Below, piece after piece: positions 11,674-19,746 of a DNA stretch of 64,000 bases. Position numbers and translations under genes: made by a program. The DNA lies in NCBI RefSeq assembly GCF_017377575.1, contig NZ_JAFREM010000023.1:1-64000 (forward strand), read 5' to 3'. The notes under the pieces were generated by a model. The model was not told the DNA's origin and made no database searches. It saw nothing but the letters and a program-made list of their open reading frames with translations. The DNA is from Candidatus Enterococcus moelleringii (GTDB lineage Bacteria > Bacillota > Bacilli > Lactobacillales > Enterococcaceae). Within the stretch, counting starts at the first letter, position 1, and the number at the start of each line of letters is the position of its first letter.

Positions 11674-11859
11674 ATGAAATATCTCGTTACCTTCTTCTGG
11701 GCATTTGCCATTGGACAAGCAGTTTGTTACTTAGGCGGCGCTTTGCAAAGCGCGACTTATAACTTCCAACTGTCAACGATTGTTTCGTTAATTGTCGGTG
11801 TCATTACAGTCTTGCTTTCATATGCAATGAAGCCTGCACGTCAATCCACCAATCATTAA
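11674..11859 (+). CDS. Small membrane protein, DUF2929/YjzD family
   Basis: A 61-residue protein of two transmembrane helices (about 4-24 and 34-54) and a short basic tail, matching the DUF2929 family found across Bacillales and Lactobacillales; its function is not known. The start is the ATG at 11674: an in-frame GTG at 11665 lies inside the ribosome binding site AGAGGTG. It is monocistronic, with its own promoter and a terminator directly after the stop, and is divergent from dnaE. Confidence 0.75.
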   Translation: MKYLVTFFWAFAIGQAVCYLGGALQSATYNFQLSTIVSLIVGVITVLLSYAMKPARQSTNH

Positions 11860-11865
11860 GCAAAC

Positions 11866-11897
11866 AACCAGTTACTATATTGTAACTGGTTTTTTCT
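11866..11897 (+). terminator. Terminator of the DUF2929 gene, possibly bidirectional
   Basis: AACCAGTTAC (11866-11875) pairs with GTAACTGGTT (11882-11891), followed by TTTTTC. It separates the convergent genes on either side. Confidence 0.85.
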
Positions 11898-11907
11898 TTA
11901 TGTGAAG

Positions 11908-13110
11908 TTAAATTTTAGTCTTACTGGATAAAAGCCCTCGGAAATTGAACAGACTCAGTAAAATGTTACCAAAGACACAGGCGCTAGTCACTAAGAACAC
12001 CGCCGAGTACCCTAATGAGTGGGCTACGGTTGAACCGATCATTGGTCCTAATACCTGGCCAAAGTTATTGAACATTTGATTATAGCTGTAAAGACGACTA
12101 ACCCCTTCTGGCGGACTGATCTTTCCAATCAGCGTATTAATAGAAGGCATCAAAGCACCCGTTGAAAAGCCTAAGAAGAAACGCAGCACCCCTAATTGAA
12201 ACGGTGTTTTGACATAAGCCATTGGGATAAAACAAATAAAGGACAAGAATAAGCCTCCCAATAGAATCTTATGGTTACCGATTCGGTCGCCAACTTTACC
12301 AAGCGTTGGCGAAGAAATAATGGCGGAAACACCTGCAGCCGAAATAATAAAGCCGCTAATTAATAGAGCATTGCTGCTGTTGCCGCTTAACTGACGGATG
12401 TATAAAGTCAGAATAGGACTAATACTGGTGGCACCAAGCTGCAGGATCATAGTACTTATAAATAAGCCGACTAGAATCGGAAGATGGTTTATTTTTCTAG
12501 TAAGTTCTCGCATGCTGAGCATGTCCTGTTTTTCAACTGGATGAAAATTCTCTTGTACCATGAAAATAGTTAAAATCGTGCATATCATTAAAATAATACC
12601 AGTAATAATGAAGACATTCTCCAGCCCAAACCACTGAGCCAGCATCCCACCGATAGACGGCCCGATCAAACTTCCGGCAACTGCTCCAGTGGACAAAGTT
12701 CCTAATGCCCAACCACTTTTTTCCCGCGGTGCTTGCGAGGCAATCATCGCCGTGGCATTCGGAATATACCCTGAAAGTACACCGGTCATAAACCGCATAG
12801 CTAATAACCAATAAACATTTGGCACAAAGGCCAACGATCCCATGGTGATAGTCATACCGGCTGCGGCACGGACCATCATCAGCTTTCTTCCCTTGCGATC
12901 TGCTAAATTTCCCCAGATTGGTGATACGATTGCTGCTGCAAAGGCGGTCACCGAAATCGCTAAACCGGCAAACATTTCTACCTGAGGCTCTGGTGTTCCC
13001 AGTTGTTCAATGTATACCGGTAAAAAAGGCATCACTAAACTAAAGCTCGCTCCTGTAAAGAAACAGCCGATCCAGGAAATAAACAGATTTCTTCGCCAAT
13101 TGATTTTCAT
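11908..13110 (-). CDS. MFS multidrug efflux transporter, MdtG/TetA-like
   Basis: A 400-residue, 12-helix proton-coupled exporter of the drug:H+ antiporter-1 type. Motif A appears after helix 2 (GNLADRKGRKLMM), with a second-half copy (LGKVGDRIGNHKILL), and the helix-5 antiporter motif C region reads GAVAGSLIGPSIGG. I start at MKINWRRN (13110), the point where the first helix of homologues begins; the in-frame extension to 13170 has no good ribosome site. Substrate unknown; a drug or toxic metabolite is likely. It is divergent from a HAD phosphatase gene. Confidence 0.85.
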   Translation of the reverse strand: MKINWRRNLFISWIGCFFTGASFSLVMPFLPVYIEQLGTPEPQVEMFAGLAISVTAFAAAIVSPIWGNLADRKGRKLMMVRAAAGMTITMGSLAFVPNVYWLLAMRFMTGVLSGYIPNATAMIASQAPREKSGWALGTLSTGAVAGSLIGPSIGGMLAQWFGLENVFIITGIILMICTILTIFMVQENFHPVEKQDMLSMRELTRKINHLPILVGLFISTMILQLGATSISPILTLYIRQLSGNSSNALLISGFIISAAGVSAIISSPTLGKVGDRIGNHKILLGGLFLSFICFIPMAYVKTPFQLGVLRFFLGFSTGALMPSINTLIGKISPPEGVSRLYSYNQMFNNFGQVLGPMIGSTVAHSLGYSAVFLVTSACVFGNILLSLFNFRGLLSSKTKI

Positions 13111-13277
13111 TTTTTTCAGCTCTCTTTTTTCACATTTTTCTTCAACTACTACTATATCAAAGTCTGTCAAACTTTGTGAGAATAAAAGACTGTTTTCTGT
13201 GTTAAATTTACAGCGAGTTGGTTGCGTTTTTCATAGGATATGCTAGACTGTAACAAATTGAGACAAGGATGATTACT

Positions 13278-14081
13278 ATGAAAAAGATGATTGCCATCGA
13301 TTTGGATGGAACAACATTAAATGAAGAATCAAAAATATCCGAGCGCACGGCACACACGCTAAAACGCGCAATGGAGGACGGACATTCTGTGGTCATAGCT
13401 ACCGGCAGACCTTACCGCATGAGCAGCGAGTTTTATCGCGAATTGCAGTTATCCACGCCGATGGTTAATTTCAATGGTGCATTAGTCCACTTGCCGGAAA
13501 AACATTGGGACCAAGAGCTTGAAACTTCTTTTAATCGTAATATCGTCTTTGATATTATGCAAGAGAAGAAAAACCTAAAGTTAGATTTTATTGCCGCTGA
13601 AGATCGCGATACTTTCTTCATCGATGATTTAAGCTTCTTTGATAAGCATATGTTTGCCAGCGAAGTCTCGGCTGAAAATTTATTGACAAAGGATTCATTG
13701 AAAAAAAATCCGACTTCGGTAATTGTACGCAGTCAGCCGCAAAACCTGAAAAGCGTCGCAGAAGAGCTGAAGCAGCAGTACGGCGCTTCGGTGGAAGTTA
13801 ATACTTGGGGCGGACCGAACGCAATTTTGGAGATTGTAGCAAAAGGCATTCAAAAAGCACACGGGTTGGCTCACATCGTTAAAGTCTTTGATATGAATAA
13901 AGAAGATATTATTGCTTTTGGCGATGAACACAACGATGTTGATGTGCTGGCTTACGCTGGTTGGGGTGTTGCGATGGCTAACGGGACAGATCAAGTAAAA
14001 TCAGTCGCTAATGACATTACTGCAAAGCCTAACTCAGAGGACGGCTTAGCTGACTATCTTGAAAAATATCTAGACTTATAA
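13278..14081 (+). CDS. Cof-type HAD-IIB sugar-phosphate phosphatase
   Basis: A 267-residue cytosolic hydrolase of the HAD superfamily, IIB (Cof/YidA) class. Motif I is IDLDGTTL with the nucleophilic Asp, motif II the Ser/Thr of VVIATGRP, motif III a Lys near KAHGL and motif IV GDEHNDVDVL. The cap domain lies between motifs II and III. Members dephosphorylate sugar phosphates or flavin and PLP precursors; the substrate here cannot be predicted. AAGGA 9 bases upstream favours the ATG at 13278 over the one at 13269. A terminator follows at 14082-14111. Confidence 0.9.
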   Translation: MKKMIAIDLDGTTLNEESKISERTAHTLKRAMEDGHSVVIATGRPYRMSSEFYRELQLSTPMVNFNGALVHLPEKHWDQELETSFNRNIVFDIMQEKKNLKLDFIAAEDRDTFFIDDLSFFDKHMFASEVSAENLLTKDSLKKNPTSVIVRSQPQNLKSVAEELKQQYGASVEVNTWGGPNAILEIVAKGIQKAHGLAHIVKVFDMNKEDIIAFGDEHNDVDVLAYAGWGVAMANGTDQVKSVANDITAKPNSEDGLADYLEKYLDL

Positions 14082-14111
14082 GCTGATGGATTTTTCATCG
14101 GCTTTTTTTAT
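14082..14111 (+). terminator. Terminator of the Cof-type HAD gene
   Basis: GCTGATG/CATCGGC stem (14082-14103) followed by seven T residues. Confidence 0.8.
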
Positions 14112-14112
14112 T

Positions 14113-14155
14113 TTAAAAAACAGGAGCCGTGCTTGATCACTCATGAAGCTCCTGT
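14113..14155 (-). terminator. Terminator of the ThrE-like pair
   Basis: ACAGGAGC (14120-14127) pairs with GCTCCTGT (14148-14155); the minus strand then has a T run. Confidence 0.75.
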
Positions 14156-14174
14156 CCAGATTTTAATGTCTCTA

Positions 14175-14633
14175 TCAACGTCTTCTTTCCCGAATCAAGG
14201 TTGCTTTCGTTCGTTTCAAGAAACGCTCAATGACATTGGTAAACATAAACCCCAAGGCAATCGCGCCAGAGGTTACTAAAACGACTGCGATGTATTCCAT
14301 CGAAACATCAAAGTTTTGATCCATCATTTCCCGGACTGCCATGTAAGCCGGTCCACCAGGAACTAGCGGTACCAGACTAGGTACGTTAAACACGATTACC
14401 GGCATCTGTTTTTTGCGGGAGAAAAAAATGCTCATTAACCCAATCACCATCGCCGCCAAAAAATTGGAGAAACCGATATTTTGATCAAAATACGTTTGAC
14501 AGATCCAAAAGGTCATCCAGCCCATCGCTCCAGTAATACCACAAGTGAGAAATGCTTTACGAGGAATATTAGTTATAATGCCAAAGGTAATCGTACTAAG
14601 CATACTGAAAATGAAATTCATCAGAAAAACCAC
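14175..14633 (-). CDS. Threonine/serine exporter, small (ThrE_2/DUF3815) subunit
   Basis: A 152-residue membrane protein with about four helices, matching the C-terminal half of ThrE-type exporters, which in Firmicutes is often a separate gene. The conserved VPSLVPLVPGGPAYMAVREM segment is clear. The start is a GTG (14633), placed 8 bases after AGGAGGAG. The upstream gene ends in TAG inside that ribosome binding site, so the two subunits are translationally coupled and probably form one exporter for threonine, serine or small peptides. Confidence 0.82.
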   Translation of the reverse strand: MVFLMNFIFSMLSTITFGIITNIPRKAFLTCGITGAMGWMTFWICQTYFDQNIGFSNFLAAMVIGLMSIFFSRKKQMPVIVFNVPSLVPLVPGGPAYMAVREMMDQNFDVSMEYIAVVLVTSGAIALGFMFTNVIERFLKRTKATLIRERRR

Positions 14634-14645
14634 TACATACTCCTC

Positions 14646-15398
14646 CTAAAAAAAATTAAACGCGACAATAATTCCGCCGCCAATGGCTCCAGCAACAAAC
14701 AATGCTTCAGTGGCTCGAGCAACTCCGCTGATTAAGTGTCCGGCCATAATATCACGAAAAGAATTCGTGATTGCAAGTCCCGGTACGAGAGGCATTATGG
14801 ACCCAATAATGATATTATCAATCTCCTTTGCCACTGAAAAATGCACCGACAAAATAGCTAAAACTCCAATCAGCAAAGAGGCCAAAAAGTCATTTAAAAA
14901 TTTCATCTCCAGCTTTTTACCAAAAAAGGTATGCACCGAAAAGCCCAACATTCCAATGATAAAGGTAGCAATAAAATCTTGCCAATCACCTCTCAGAATA
15001 ATCATAAGAGTACTGCTGACCACCCCGGAGGCCAAAATCTTCCAAGTATAGGGAAAGTCAGGGGTTACATGGTCAATCTCATTTAAATGTTCATAAAAAT
15101 CCGGTAACGGCAATCGTCCTTCTGCAAATAACCGCGAGGCACGATTCACCGCTGCTACCTTCTCCAAATTAATCGATTGTTGAGTGATTTGGATGACTTG
15201 GCTATTTTCCTCTGAAGGAGAGCCTACTATCAGTCCGGTTGCTGTTACGTATGTTTGGATATCCTCTAGTCCAGCATTTTGGGCAATACGCTTCATGGTA
15301 TCTTCTACCCGATAGACCTCTGATCCAGACTCCATCATGATCTTTCCCGCCTTCAAGCAGGTAATCAAAACTAATTGAGCATAACTTTGTTGGGCCAA
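14646..15398 (-). CDS. Threonine/serine exporter, large (ThrE/DUF1212) subunit
   Basis: A 250-residue protein with a cytosolic N-terminal region (GSEVYRVEDTMKRIAQ, the DUF1212 signature) and about five membrane helices ending in LVPGLAITNSFRDIMAGHLISG. I choose the TTG at 15398, because AAAGGAGGGG lies 7 bases upstream; an in-frame ATG at 15458 has no ribosome site. Its TAG stop is embedded in the next gene's Shine-Dalgarno. It pairs with the small subunit and is divergent from a TetR gene. Confidence 0.82.
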   Translation of the reverse strand: MAQQSYAQLVLITCLKAGKIMMESGSEVYRVEDTMKRIAQNAGLEDIQTYVTATGLIVGSPSEENSQVIQITQQSINLEKVAAVNRASRLFAEGRLPLPDFYEHLNEIDHVTPDFPYTWKILASGVVSSTLMIILRGDWQDFIATFIIGMLGFSVHTFFGKKLEMKFLNDFLASLLIGVLAILSVHFSVAKEIDNIIIGSIMPLVPGLAITNSFRDIMAGHLISGVARATEALFVAGAIGGGIIVAFNFF

Positions 15399-15781
15399 AT
15401 CAACCCCTCCTTTTTGTACTCTTTCCCTCATCTTAGGAAAAAGAAGTCGAATAGGCAAGAAAAAACGACGACTTCCTGCTATAATATGAGATAAAGTAAC
15501 ACAGATCTAAAACGCTCTTGGTCTTTTGGAATAATTCTCTTGCATTTATTTCCTTTTAAGTATAACGTATTTTAGTGTTAGAAAAACACACGTTATTGAA
15601 ACAGCTGTTGCTAAAACGATTTCAGATGCTATTTTACGGAACAATCGGAAAATTTACACTCTTTTTTTAAATTTTTTCGCCTTATTTTAGATAACGTAAC
15701 ATATTAGGGTTGCCAAACCGCTTACTTTTTGATTAAAATGAATTGACAGGAAAAATAATAACATCTTGGGAGGAAACAAGT
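15399..15781 (+). promoter_or_regulatory. Divergent intergenic region with three ATAACGT half-sites and a TetR promoter
   Basis: No gene is visible. ATAACGT occurs at 15562-15568 and 15691-15697 and, inverted, at 15590-15596, which fits operators for the adjacent TetR protein. A promoter toward that gene reads TTGCCA (15710-15715), 17-18 bp, TTAAAAT (15733-15739). The leftward promoter for the exporter pair is less clear; TATACT on the minus strand overlaps the first half-site. Confidence 0.45.
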
Positions 15782-16354
15782 ATGAGAAGAAAAGTGTACA
15801 CGAAGGAGCAGATTTTAAAGGCTGCGTATGAAGTTGTGGAAAATGAGGGGTTTTCCGGATTCACTGCTCGAAACATTGCCAAAAAGATGGGAATTAGTAC
15901 ACAACCAATTTATTTGGAATTCAAAAACATGCAAGATTTGAAGAATACTTTATTGGATGAGATTTGCGGTCATTTGTACTATGATATCTTCCCAGCAAAA
16001 CGCACCGGGGATGCGATTGTTGATTTGGGATTAAACTATATTTACTTTGCTAAAGAACGCAGCAAACTATACAATGCCTTGTTCGTACAGGAATATGGCG
16101 GCGGTCAAAAAATGCATGATTTTTCTTACAAGTATTTCCGCGAATTAACTGAAAAACATCCAAAATACAAAAATTTAACTGATGAGCAAATTAATGCACT
16201 TCACGTTGGGACCTGGATTACCGTTACCGGGATTGCTACTTTAATGTCTTCCGGAATCATTGAACCTACTGAAGAGGACATGGTACACTTGATCAACCGT
16301 GCGATTGATCATATCTTAGATACTGAAGACACAGCTGTACTAGACAAGCTGTAA
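15782..16354 (+). CDS. TetR/AcrR family transcriptional regulator
   Basis: A 190-residue DNA-binding protein with the TetR helix-turn-helix at about residues 25-48 (GFTARNIAKKMGISTQPIYLEF) and an all-helical ligand-binding domain that I cannot assign to a subfamily. GGGAGGAAACAAGT directly upstream supports the ATG at 15782; an in-frame ATG at 15743 is less likely. ATAACGT repeats in front of the gene suggest autoregulation and possible control of the divergent exporter pair. tRNA-Ser follows on the same strand with its own promoter. Confidence 0.85.
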   Translation: MRRKVYTKEQILKAAYEVVENEGFSGFTARNIAKKMGISTQPIYLEFKNMQDLKNTLLDEICGHLYYDIFPAKRTGDAIVDLGLNYIYFAKERSKLYNALFVQEYGGGQKMHDFSYKYFRELTEKHPKYKNLTDEQINALHVGTWITVTGIATLMSSGIIEPTEEDMVHLINRAIDHILDTEDTAVLDKL

Positions 16355-16359
16355 AACAC

Positions 16360-16387
16360 TTGACATTTAAATGAAAAAAGGTAACAT
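16360..16387 (+). promoter_or_regulatory. Promoter of tRNA-Ser
   Basis: TTGACA (16360-16365), 16 bp, TAACAT (16382-16387), ending 9 bases before the mature tRNA. Confidence 0.6.
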
Positions 16388-16396
16388 ATTCTATGC

Positions 16397-16484
16397 GGAA
16401 GGTTGGCAGAGTGGTAATGCACCGGACTCGAAATCCGGCGAGCCGTAGCAATGTGGTGCACGGGTTCAAATCCCGTACCTTCCT
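16397..16484 (+). tRNA. tRNA-Ser (anticodon CGA)
   Basis: Class II cloverleaf with a long variable arm. The acceptor stem GGAAGGT (16397-16403) pairs with ACCTTCC (16477-16483). The anticodon stem-loop is CCGGA-CTCGAAA-TCCGG with CGA, and the T arm is ACGGG-TTCAAAT-CCCGT. CCA is not encoded. The base after the acceptor stem is T, where serine tRNAs normally have G. It would read UCG codons. Confidence 0.93.
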
Positions 16485-16501
16485 TATAGGTTGCCGTTTG
16501 G

Positions 16502-16558
16502 AAAGCTTGAAATGCTGATGCAGAGATATATTCTGCTGGTGTTTCAAGCTTTTTTAAT
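16502..16558 (+). terminator. tRNA-Ser terminator
   Basis: Long hairpin with outer stem AAGCTTGAAA/TTTCAAGCTT and inner GCAGA/TCTGC, followed by a T run. Confidence 0.75.
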
Positions 16559-16664
16559 TGAAACCGACTAACTTTAAGCAAACTTTCTATAGTCAGACTC
16601 AACTTACAAAGACATTTTTATTAAAAAATAACTATGATTTTTTAAAGAGTTATCAAATAATCAG

Positions 16665-16693
16665 TTGCATAAAAAAGTCATGACACTTATAAT
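16665..16693 (+). promoter_or_regulatory. Orphan consensus-like promoter
   Basis: TTGCAT (16665-16670), exactly 17 bp, TATAAT (16688-16693). No protein gene follows within 180 bases on this strand. Confidence 0.65.
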
Positions 16694-16699
16694 TATAAA

Positions 16700-16859
16700 T
16701 GAGCACATACGCTCCTATTGACTAATGGTTCGACGCAAACAAGAACTTGGGGAAGTGTCTTGTGCTGACCGCGTCGTCCAATTGAAGCATTCTTAAATTG
16801 AATGATTCCAAAAGAAAGACTTGCTGTTTCGTCGGAGACAGCAAGCCTTTCTTTTTTTC
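16700..16859 (+). ncRNA. Candidate small RNA between tRNA-Ser and mntH
   Basis: The promoter just upstream and a strong hairpin terminator at the end define a transcript of about 160 nt with no credible ORF (only an 8-codon ATG frame at 16699). Predicted helices are GAGC/GCTC (16701-16714), an irregular arm with CGACGC/GCGTCG outside and ACAAGA/TCTTGT plus ACTT/AAGT inside, a CATTC/GAATG hairpin and the terminator. I do not recognise it as 6S, SRP, RNase P or a riboswitch family. It could be an Hfq-independent regulator or act on mntH, with which it is convergent. Confidence 0.45.
16811..16859 (+). terminator. Strong terminator of the candidate small RNA
   Basis: AAAG..CTTGCTGTTTC pairs with GAGACAGCAAG..CTTT around a GTCG loop, followed by a long T tract. 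It may also stop mntH transcripts from the other side. Confidence 0.85.
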
Positions 16860-16878
16860 TAATGAATTTACAGCAGGT

Positions 16879-18231
16879 TTAATTCGCACCCGTTAATGTC
16901 CCGTAAATCAGAAATAGGTTTAGAATAGTTAGAATAATCGTGATCCCCCATGCTAGATATTTCTCCCAGCTTGGGTTTGCAAACTTGCCCATTAATTTTT
17001 TGTCACTGGTAAATAAGGTCAGCGGAATGATTGATATCGGCAAGGCTACGCTTAGAAAAACTTGAGTGTACAACAACAGGTTTTCCACTGCGTTCTCATT
17101 GCCACCATATAGGATGACACAAATGATTACTGGAACAATTGCTAGTAAACGGGTGATGACCCGGCGCATCCACAGGGGCATTTTAAGGCGGATAAAGCCT
17201 TCCATGACAATTTGACCAGAAAGAGTTCCAGTGATCGTCGAATTCTGCCCTGAGGCCAACAAAGCCACTGCAAATAGAGTACTTAACAAAGGACTGGCAA
17301 TACTTCCGACAATCGAAGGGTCCTTTAAGGCATCATATAGATCAACAAATTTGCCAAGATCACTATTAGTACCATAAAACAGTGCGCCGCCCAAAATCAA
17401 CAACAAACAATTTACAATAAAAGCCACTGTCAGTTGAATATTGGAATCCCAAGTAGTAAAACGAACCGCTTCAGCCAGCTCCTTCTCGTTTTTTCGGTCA
17501 AAATCTCGTGATTGGGCAATTGAAGAATGTAAATATAGATTATGGGGCATAACTGTCGCTCCAACGATCCCCAAGGCCAACAGCAGCATCGAACGATCTG
17601 TAGCAATCTCGACAGTTGGCACAAAGCCACGAATTACCTCTCCCCAATGTGGGTCTGCTAAGGCTACTTCATAGCCAAAGACACAGAAAATCACAGTGAT
17701 CAGTACCGCCACAATGGCTTCAATCTTGCGAAACCCTAGCTTCGTCAGCAAAAGAAGAAGCAAAACATCAAAAGTAGTGATCAATACTCCAACTAATAAT
17801 GGCAATCCAAATAATAGCTGAAGAGCTACTGCCCCGCCAATTACTTCAGCAATGTCCGTGGCCATAATCGCCATTTCATTTACTATCCATAAGACAAAGC
17901 CTAGGCCTTTGCTGGTTTTGGACCTAGTCATTTGAGCCAGATCTTTTCCAGTTACCATCCCTAACTTAGCCGCCATACTTTGTAAGAGCATGGCAATTAG
18001 GCTGGAAAGCAGAATAACCGTTAACAAGCTGTATTTATACTCTGCCCCGCCAGCAATGGATGTAATCCAATTCCCCGGATCCATATAACCGACAGCTACC
18101 AGTGCACCTGGGCCGCTGTAAAGTGTTAGTTTCTTCCAGAAACTGGCATTCTTAGGTATTTTTACCGTACCGTTTATTTCCTCTAGGCTTACGCCATCTG
18201 ATTCATGGATCAGATTTTTCTCTTTGGTCAA
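16879..18231 (-). CDS. mntH: NRAMP family manganese/divalent metal importer
   Basis: Proton-coupled importer of Mn2+ (and Fe2+) with 11 predicted helices over 450 residues. The NRAMP metal-site motif DPGNW in helix 1 ([15 protein letters not shown]) and the helix-6 motif [10 protein letters not shown] are intact. The start is TTG (18231), seven bases after GAGG. A promoter-like TTTACA-17-TATTCT lies at 18273-18301. No Mn-sensing riboswitch is visible in the short leader, so control by a DtxR/MntR-type repressor is more likely. It is divergent from a DedA/TVP38 gene. Confidence 0.95.
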   Translation of the reverse strand: MTKEKNLIHESDGVSLEEINGTVKIPKNASFWKKLTLYSGPGALVAVGYMDPGNWITSIAGGAEYKYSLLTVILLSSLIAMLLQSMAAKLGMVTGKDLAQMTRSKTSKGLGFVLWIVNEMAIMATDIAEVIGGAVALQLLFGLPLLVGVLITTFDVLLLLLLTKLGFRKIEAIVAVLITVIFCVFGYEVALADPHWGEVIRGFVPTVEIATDRSMLLLALGIVGATVMPHNLYLHSSIAQSRDFDRKNEKELAEAVRFTTWDSNIQLTVAFIVNCLLLILGGALFYGTNSDLGKFVDLYDALKDPSIVGSIASPLLSTLFAVALLASGQNSTITGTLSGQIVMEGFIRLKMPLWMRRVITRLLAIVPVIICVILYGGNENAVENLLLYTQVFLSVALPISIIPLTLFTSDKKLMGKFANPSWEKYLAWGITIILTILNLFLIYGTLTGAN

Positions 18232-18272
18232 AAGAATTCCTCATTTCCATCGATTCATTGATTCCTACATCC

Positions 18273-18301
18273 AGAATATCCTATAACAAAAAAAGTGTAA
18301 A
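18273..18301 (-). promoter_or_regulatory. Probable mntH promoter
   Basis: On the minus strand TTTACA (18296-18301), 17 bp, TATTCT (18273-18278), about 40 bases before the TTG start. Confidence 0.5.
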
Positions 18302-18411
18302 ATATTTTAAAGTTTCTATCTTTTTTTAAAAATCCGACCCCAGTCCTATGCACAAAGGATCAATCTGTCATATACTTCGAGGTATAAGATAAAAATCAAG
18401 GAGATGAGAAA

Positions 18412-19011
18412 ATGAGTATCGCACAGTCACGAAGATTGCTTAATGCAATTTCTTTTGCCGGGTTGGCCTTTTCTGTTGGTTTAGCTGTCTATTTCTACCA
18501 TCTAGGAGTCTTTAAGGATATGAATTCCTTGCAAAGCTTAGTTGGTCAATCAGTTATCGTCGGGCCGCTCATTTTCATCGTCATACAAATGGTTCAAGTC
18601 GTTATTCCGATTTTGCCGGGGGGAATCAGCCTAGCAGCCGGAGTGTTGATCTTTGGACCGGTTTGGGGCTTTATCTATAATTATGTGGGAATTTGTTTGG
18701 GCTCAATTATTTTATTCCTTTTAGGCAGACACTACGGTCGACCATTAATTAGTCACTTAGTCAGTGATAAAATCTATCAAAAATATAGTCATTGGTTAGA
18801 AAATGACAAGCGCTTTGAAAAGCTTTTCGCTCTAGCAATCTTCTTACCGGTGGCACCAGATGATGCGCTGTGTTTAATGGCAAGCGTCACTAATATGTCT
18901 TTTAAGAAATATACAGCGATTATTTTGCTGGCTAAGCCAGTTTCAATTTTCCTATACAGTTTAGCGTTGCTGCATGGCGGCAGCTGGTTAGCAGGTTTAC
19001 TGACTCACTAA
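18412..19011 (+). CDS. TVP38/TMEM64 family (DedA-like) membrane protein
   Basis: A 199-residue integral membrane protein of the VTT/SNARE-associated domain superfamily, related to DedA proteins and eukaryotic scramblases. The domain core is visible (PILPGGISLAAGVLIFGPVWGFIYNYVG, GSIILFLLGRHYGRP, LPVAPDDALCLMASVTNMSFKKY). Bacterial members affect membrane homeostasis and, for DedA relatives, lipid carrier recycling. AAGGAGATGAGAAA precedes the ATG. The stop codon lies in the loop of a terminator hairpin (19002-19021). Confidence 0.85.
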   Translation: MSIAQSRRLLNAISFAGLAFSVGLAVYFYHLGVFKDMNSLQSLVGQSVIVGPLIFIVIQMVQVVIPILPGGISLAAGVLIFGPVWGFIYNYVGICLGSIILFLLGRHYGRPLISHLVSDKIYQKYSHWLENDKRFEKLFALAIFLPVAPDDALCLMASVTNMSFKKYTAIILLAKPVSIFLYSLALLHGGSWLAGLLTH

Positions 19012-19026
19012 TTGGTGAGTCTTTTC
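19002..19026 (+). terminator. Terminator overlapping the end of the TVP38 gene
   Basis: GACTCAC (19002-19008) and GTGAGTC (19015-19021) followed by T-rich sequence; the TAA stop is in the loop. Confidence 0.7.
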
Positions 19027-19120
19027 TTTTGCAAAAAAATCACATCTATGCATATCTCCAAAATATTGTTATTAAAGTCTTCTCGTTACAGAAATATGCA
19101 TGTTTTTCTATGCAATTAAA

Positions 19121-19146
19121 AAAGGGAGCAAAAGAATGCCCCCTTG
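19121..19146 (-). terminator. Terminator after the DUF2187-like gene
   Basis: AAGGGGGC/GCTCCCTT stem followed by a T run on the minus strand. Confidence 0.7.
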
Positions 19147-19186
19147 TTCGTTTAAGTATTAATTTTAATTACACATCGGCTACTAA

Positions 19187-19405
19187 TTATGCTAAATGTT
19201 CCAACGCGAGCTGATTGGAAATGTCCTCGTATTTCACCAACAACCGATTTTGCAGCTCAATTACTCGTGCCCGATCAATTGGATCATACGTGACGACACT
19301 GATCATCACAGTGTTGTTATACAGCCGTTCTACAACGCCTTCTACCTCTTTTTCCAAACCAATTGCTCTGCATGAATAAGTACCACCTATCTCAATATTT
19401 TCCAT
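19187..19405 (-). CDS. Small DUF2187/YkvS-like protein
   Basis: A 72-residue acidic soluble protein. The pattern IGGTYSCRAIGLEKEVEGVVERLYNNTVMISV, then a Lys-Tyr near the end of the core, resembles the DUF2187 family of small Firmicute proteins (an SH3-like barrel), whose function is not established. The start is the second ATG of ATGGAAATG, since AGGAGG abuts the first. A terminator lies about 40 bases after the stop. The upstream 19406-19746 interval holds no gene I can support, only the pgi terminator. Confidence 0.55.
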   Translation of the reverse strand: MENIEIGGTYSCRAIGLEKEVEGVVERLYNNTVMISVVTYDPIDRARVIELQNRLLVKYEDISNQLALEHLA

Positions 19406-19689
19406 TTCCATCCTCCTTTTTCTCATGCTTTTATAATAACATAATAATTTTCTCATGAAAACGGTTGTGTGGTAATTTTTTGAACAAATTTCAAATGGCA
19501 CCCATAAATCTATTGATATATAAAGATTTGTTGATCCTTTTCCCTGCGTTATCTTATGCTAGTTATAGATTTACCCCTATCAGCTGTCCTCACTCTTCAC
19601 ATAAAACAAATCAATTAACTACAATTGGATAAGTACCTTCTTATATTTCAAAGATGATTATTACTCTGAGAAAAACTTGGACAACGCAA

Positions 19690-19737
19690 AAAAGCGCAGC
19701 GAGTCTTCCGAATGAATCGGAAAAGCTCGCTGCGCTA
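19690..19737 (-). terminator. pgi terminator
   Basis: Very strong stem AGCGCAGCGAG (19693-19703) with CTCGCTGCGCT (19725-19735) and inner TTCCGA/TCGGAA, then TTTTTTGCG on the minus strand. The interval 19406-19689 contains nothing else recognisable. Confidence 0.9.
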
Positions 19738-19746
19738 TGATTTTGA

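Noticed and set aside
16309-16602. Minus-strand frames of 84 and 97 codons across the tRNA-Ser region
   Set aside because: They run antisense through the tRNA and its terminator; the apparent peptides are translations of structured RNA.
18232-18300. Manganese-sensing (yybP-ykoY) riboswitch before mntH
   Set aside because: The leader after the predicted promoter is about 40 bases, too short, and lacks the conserved loops.
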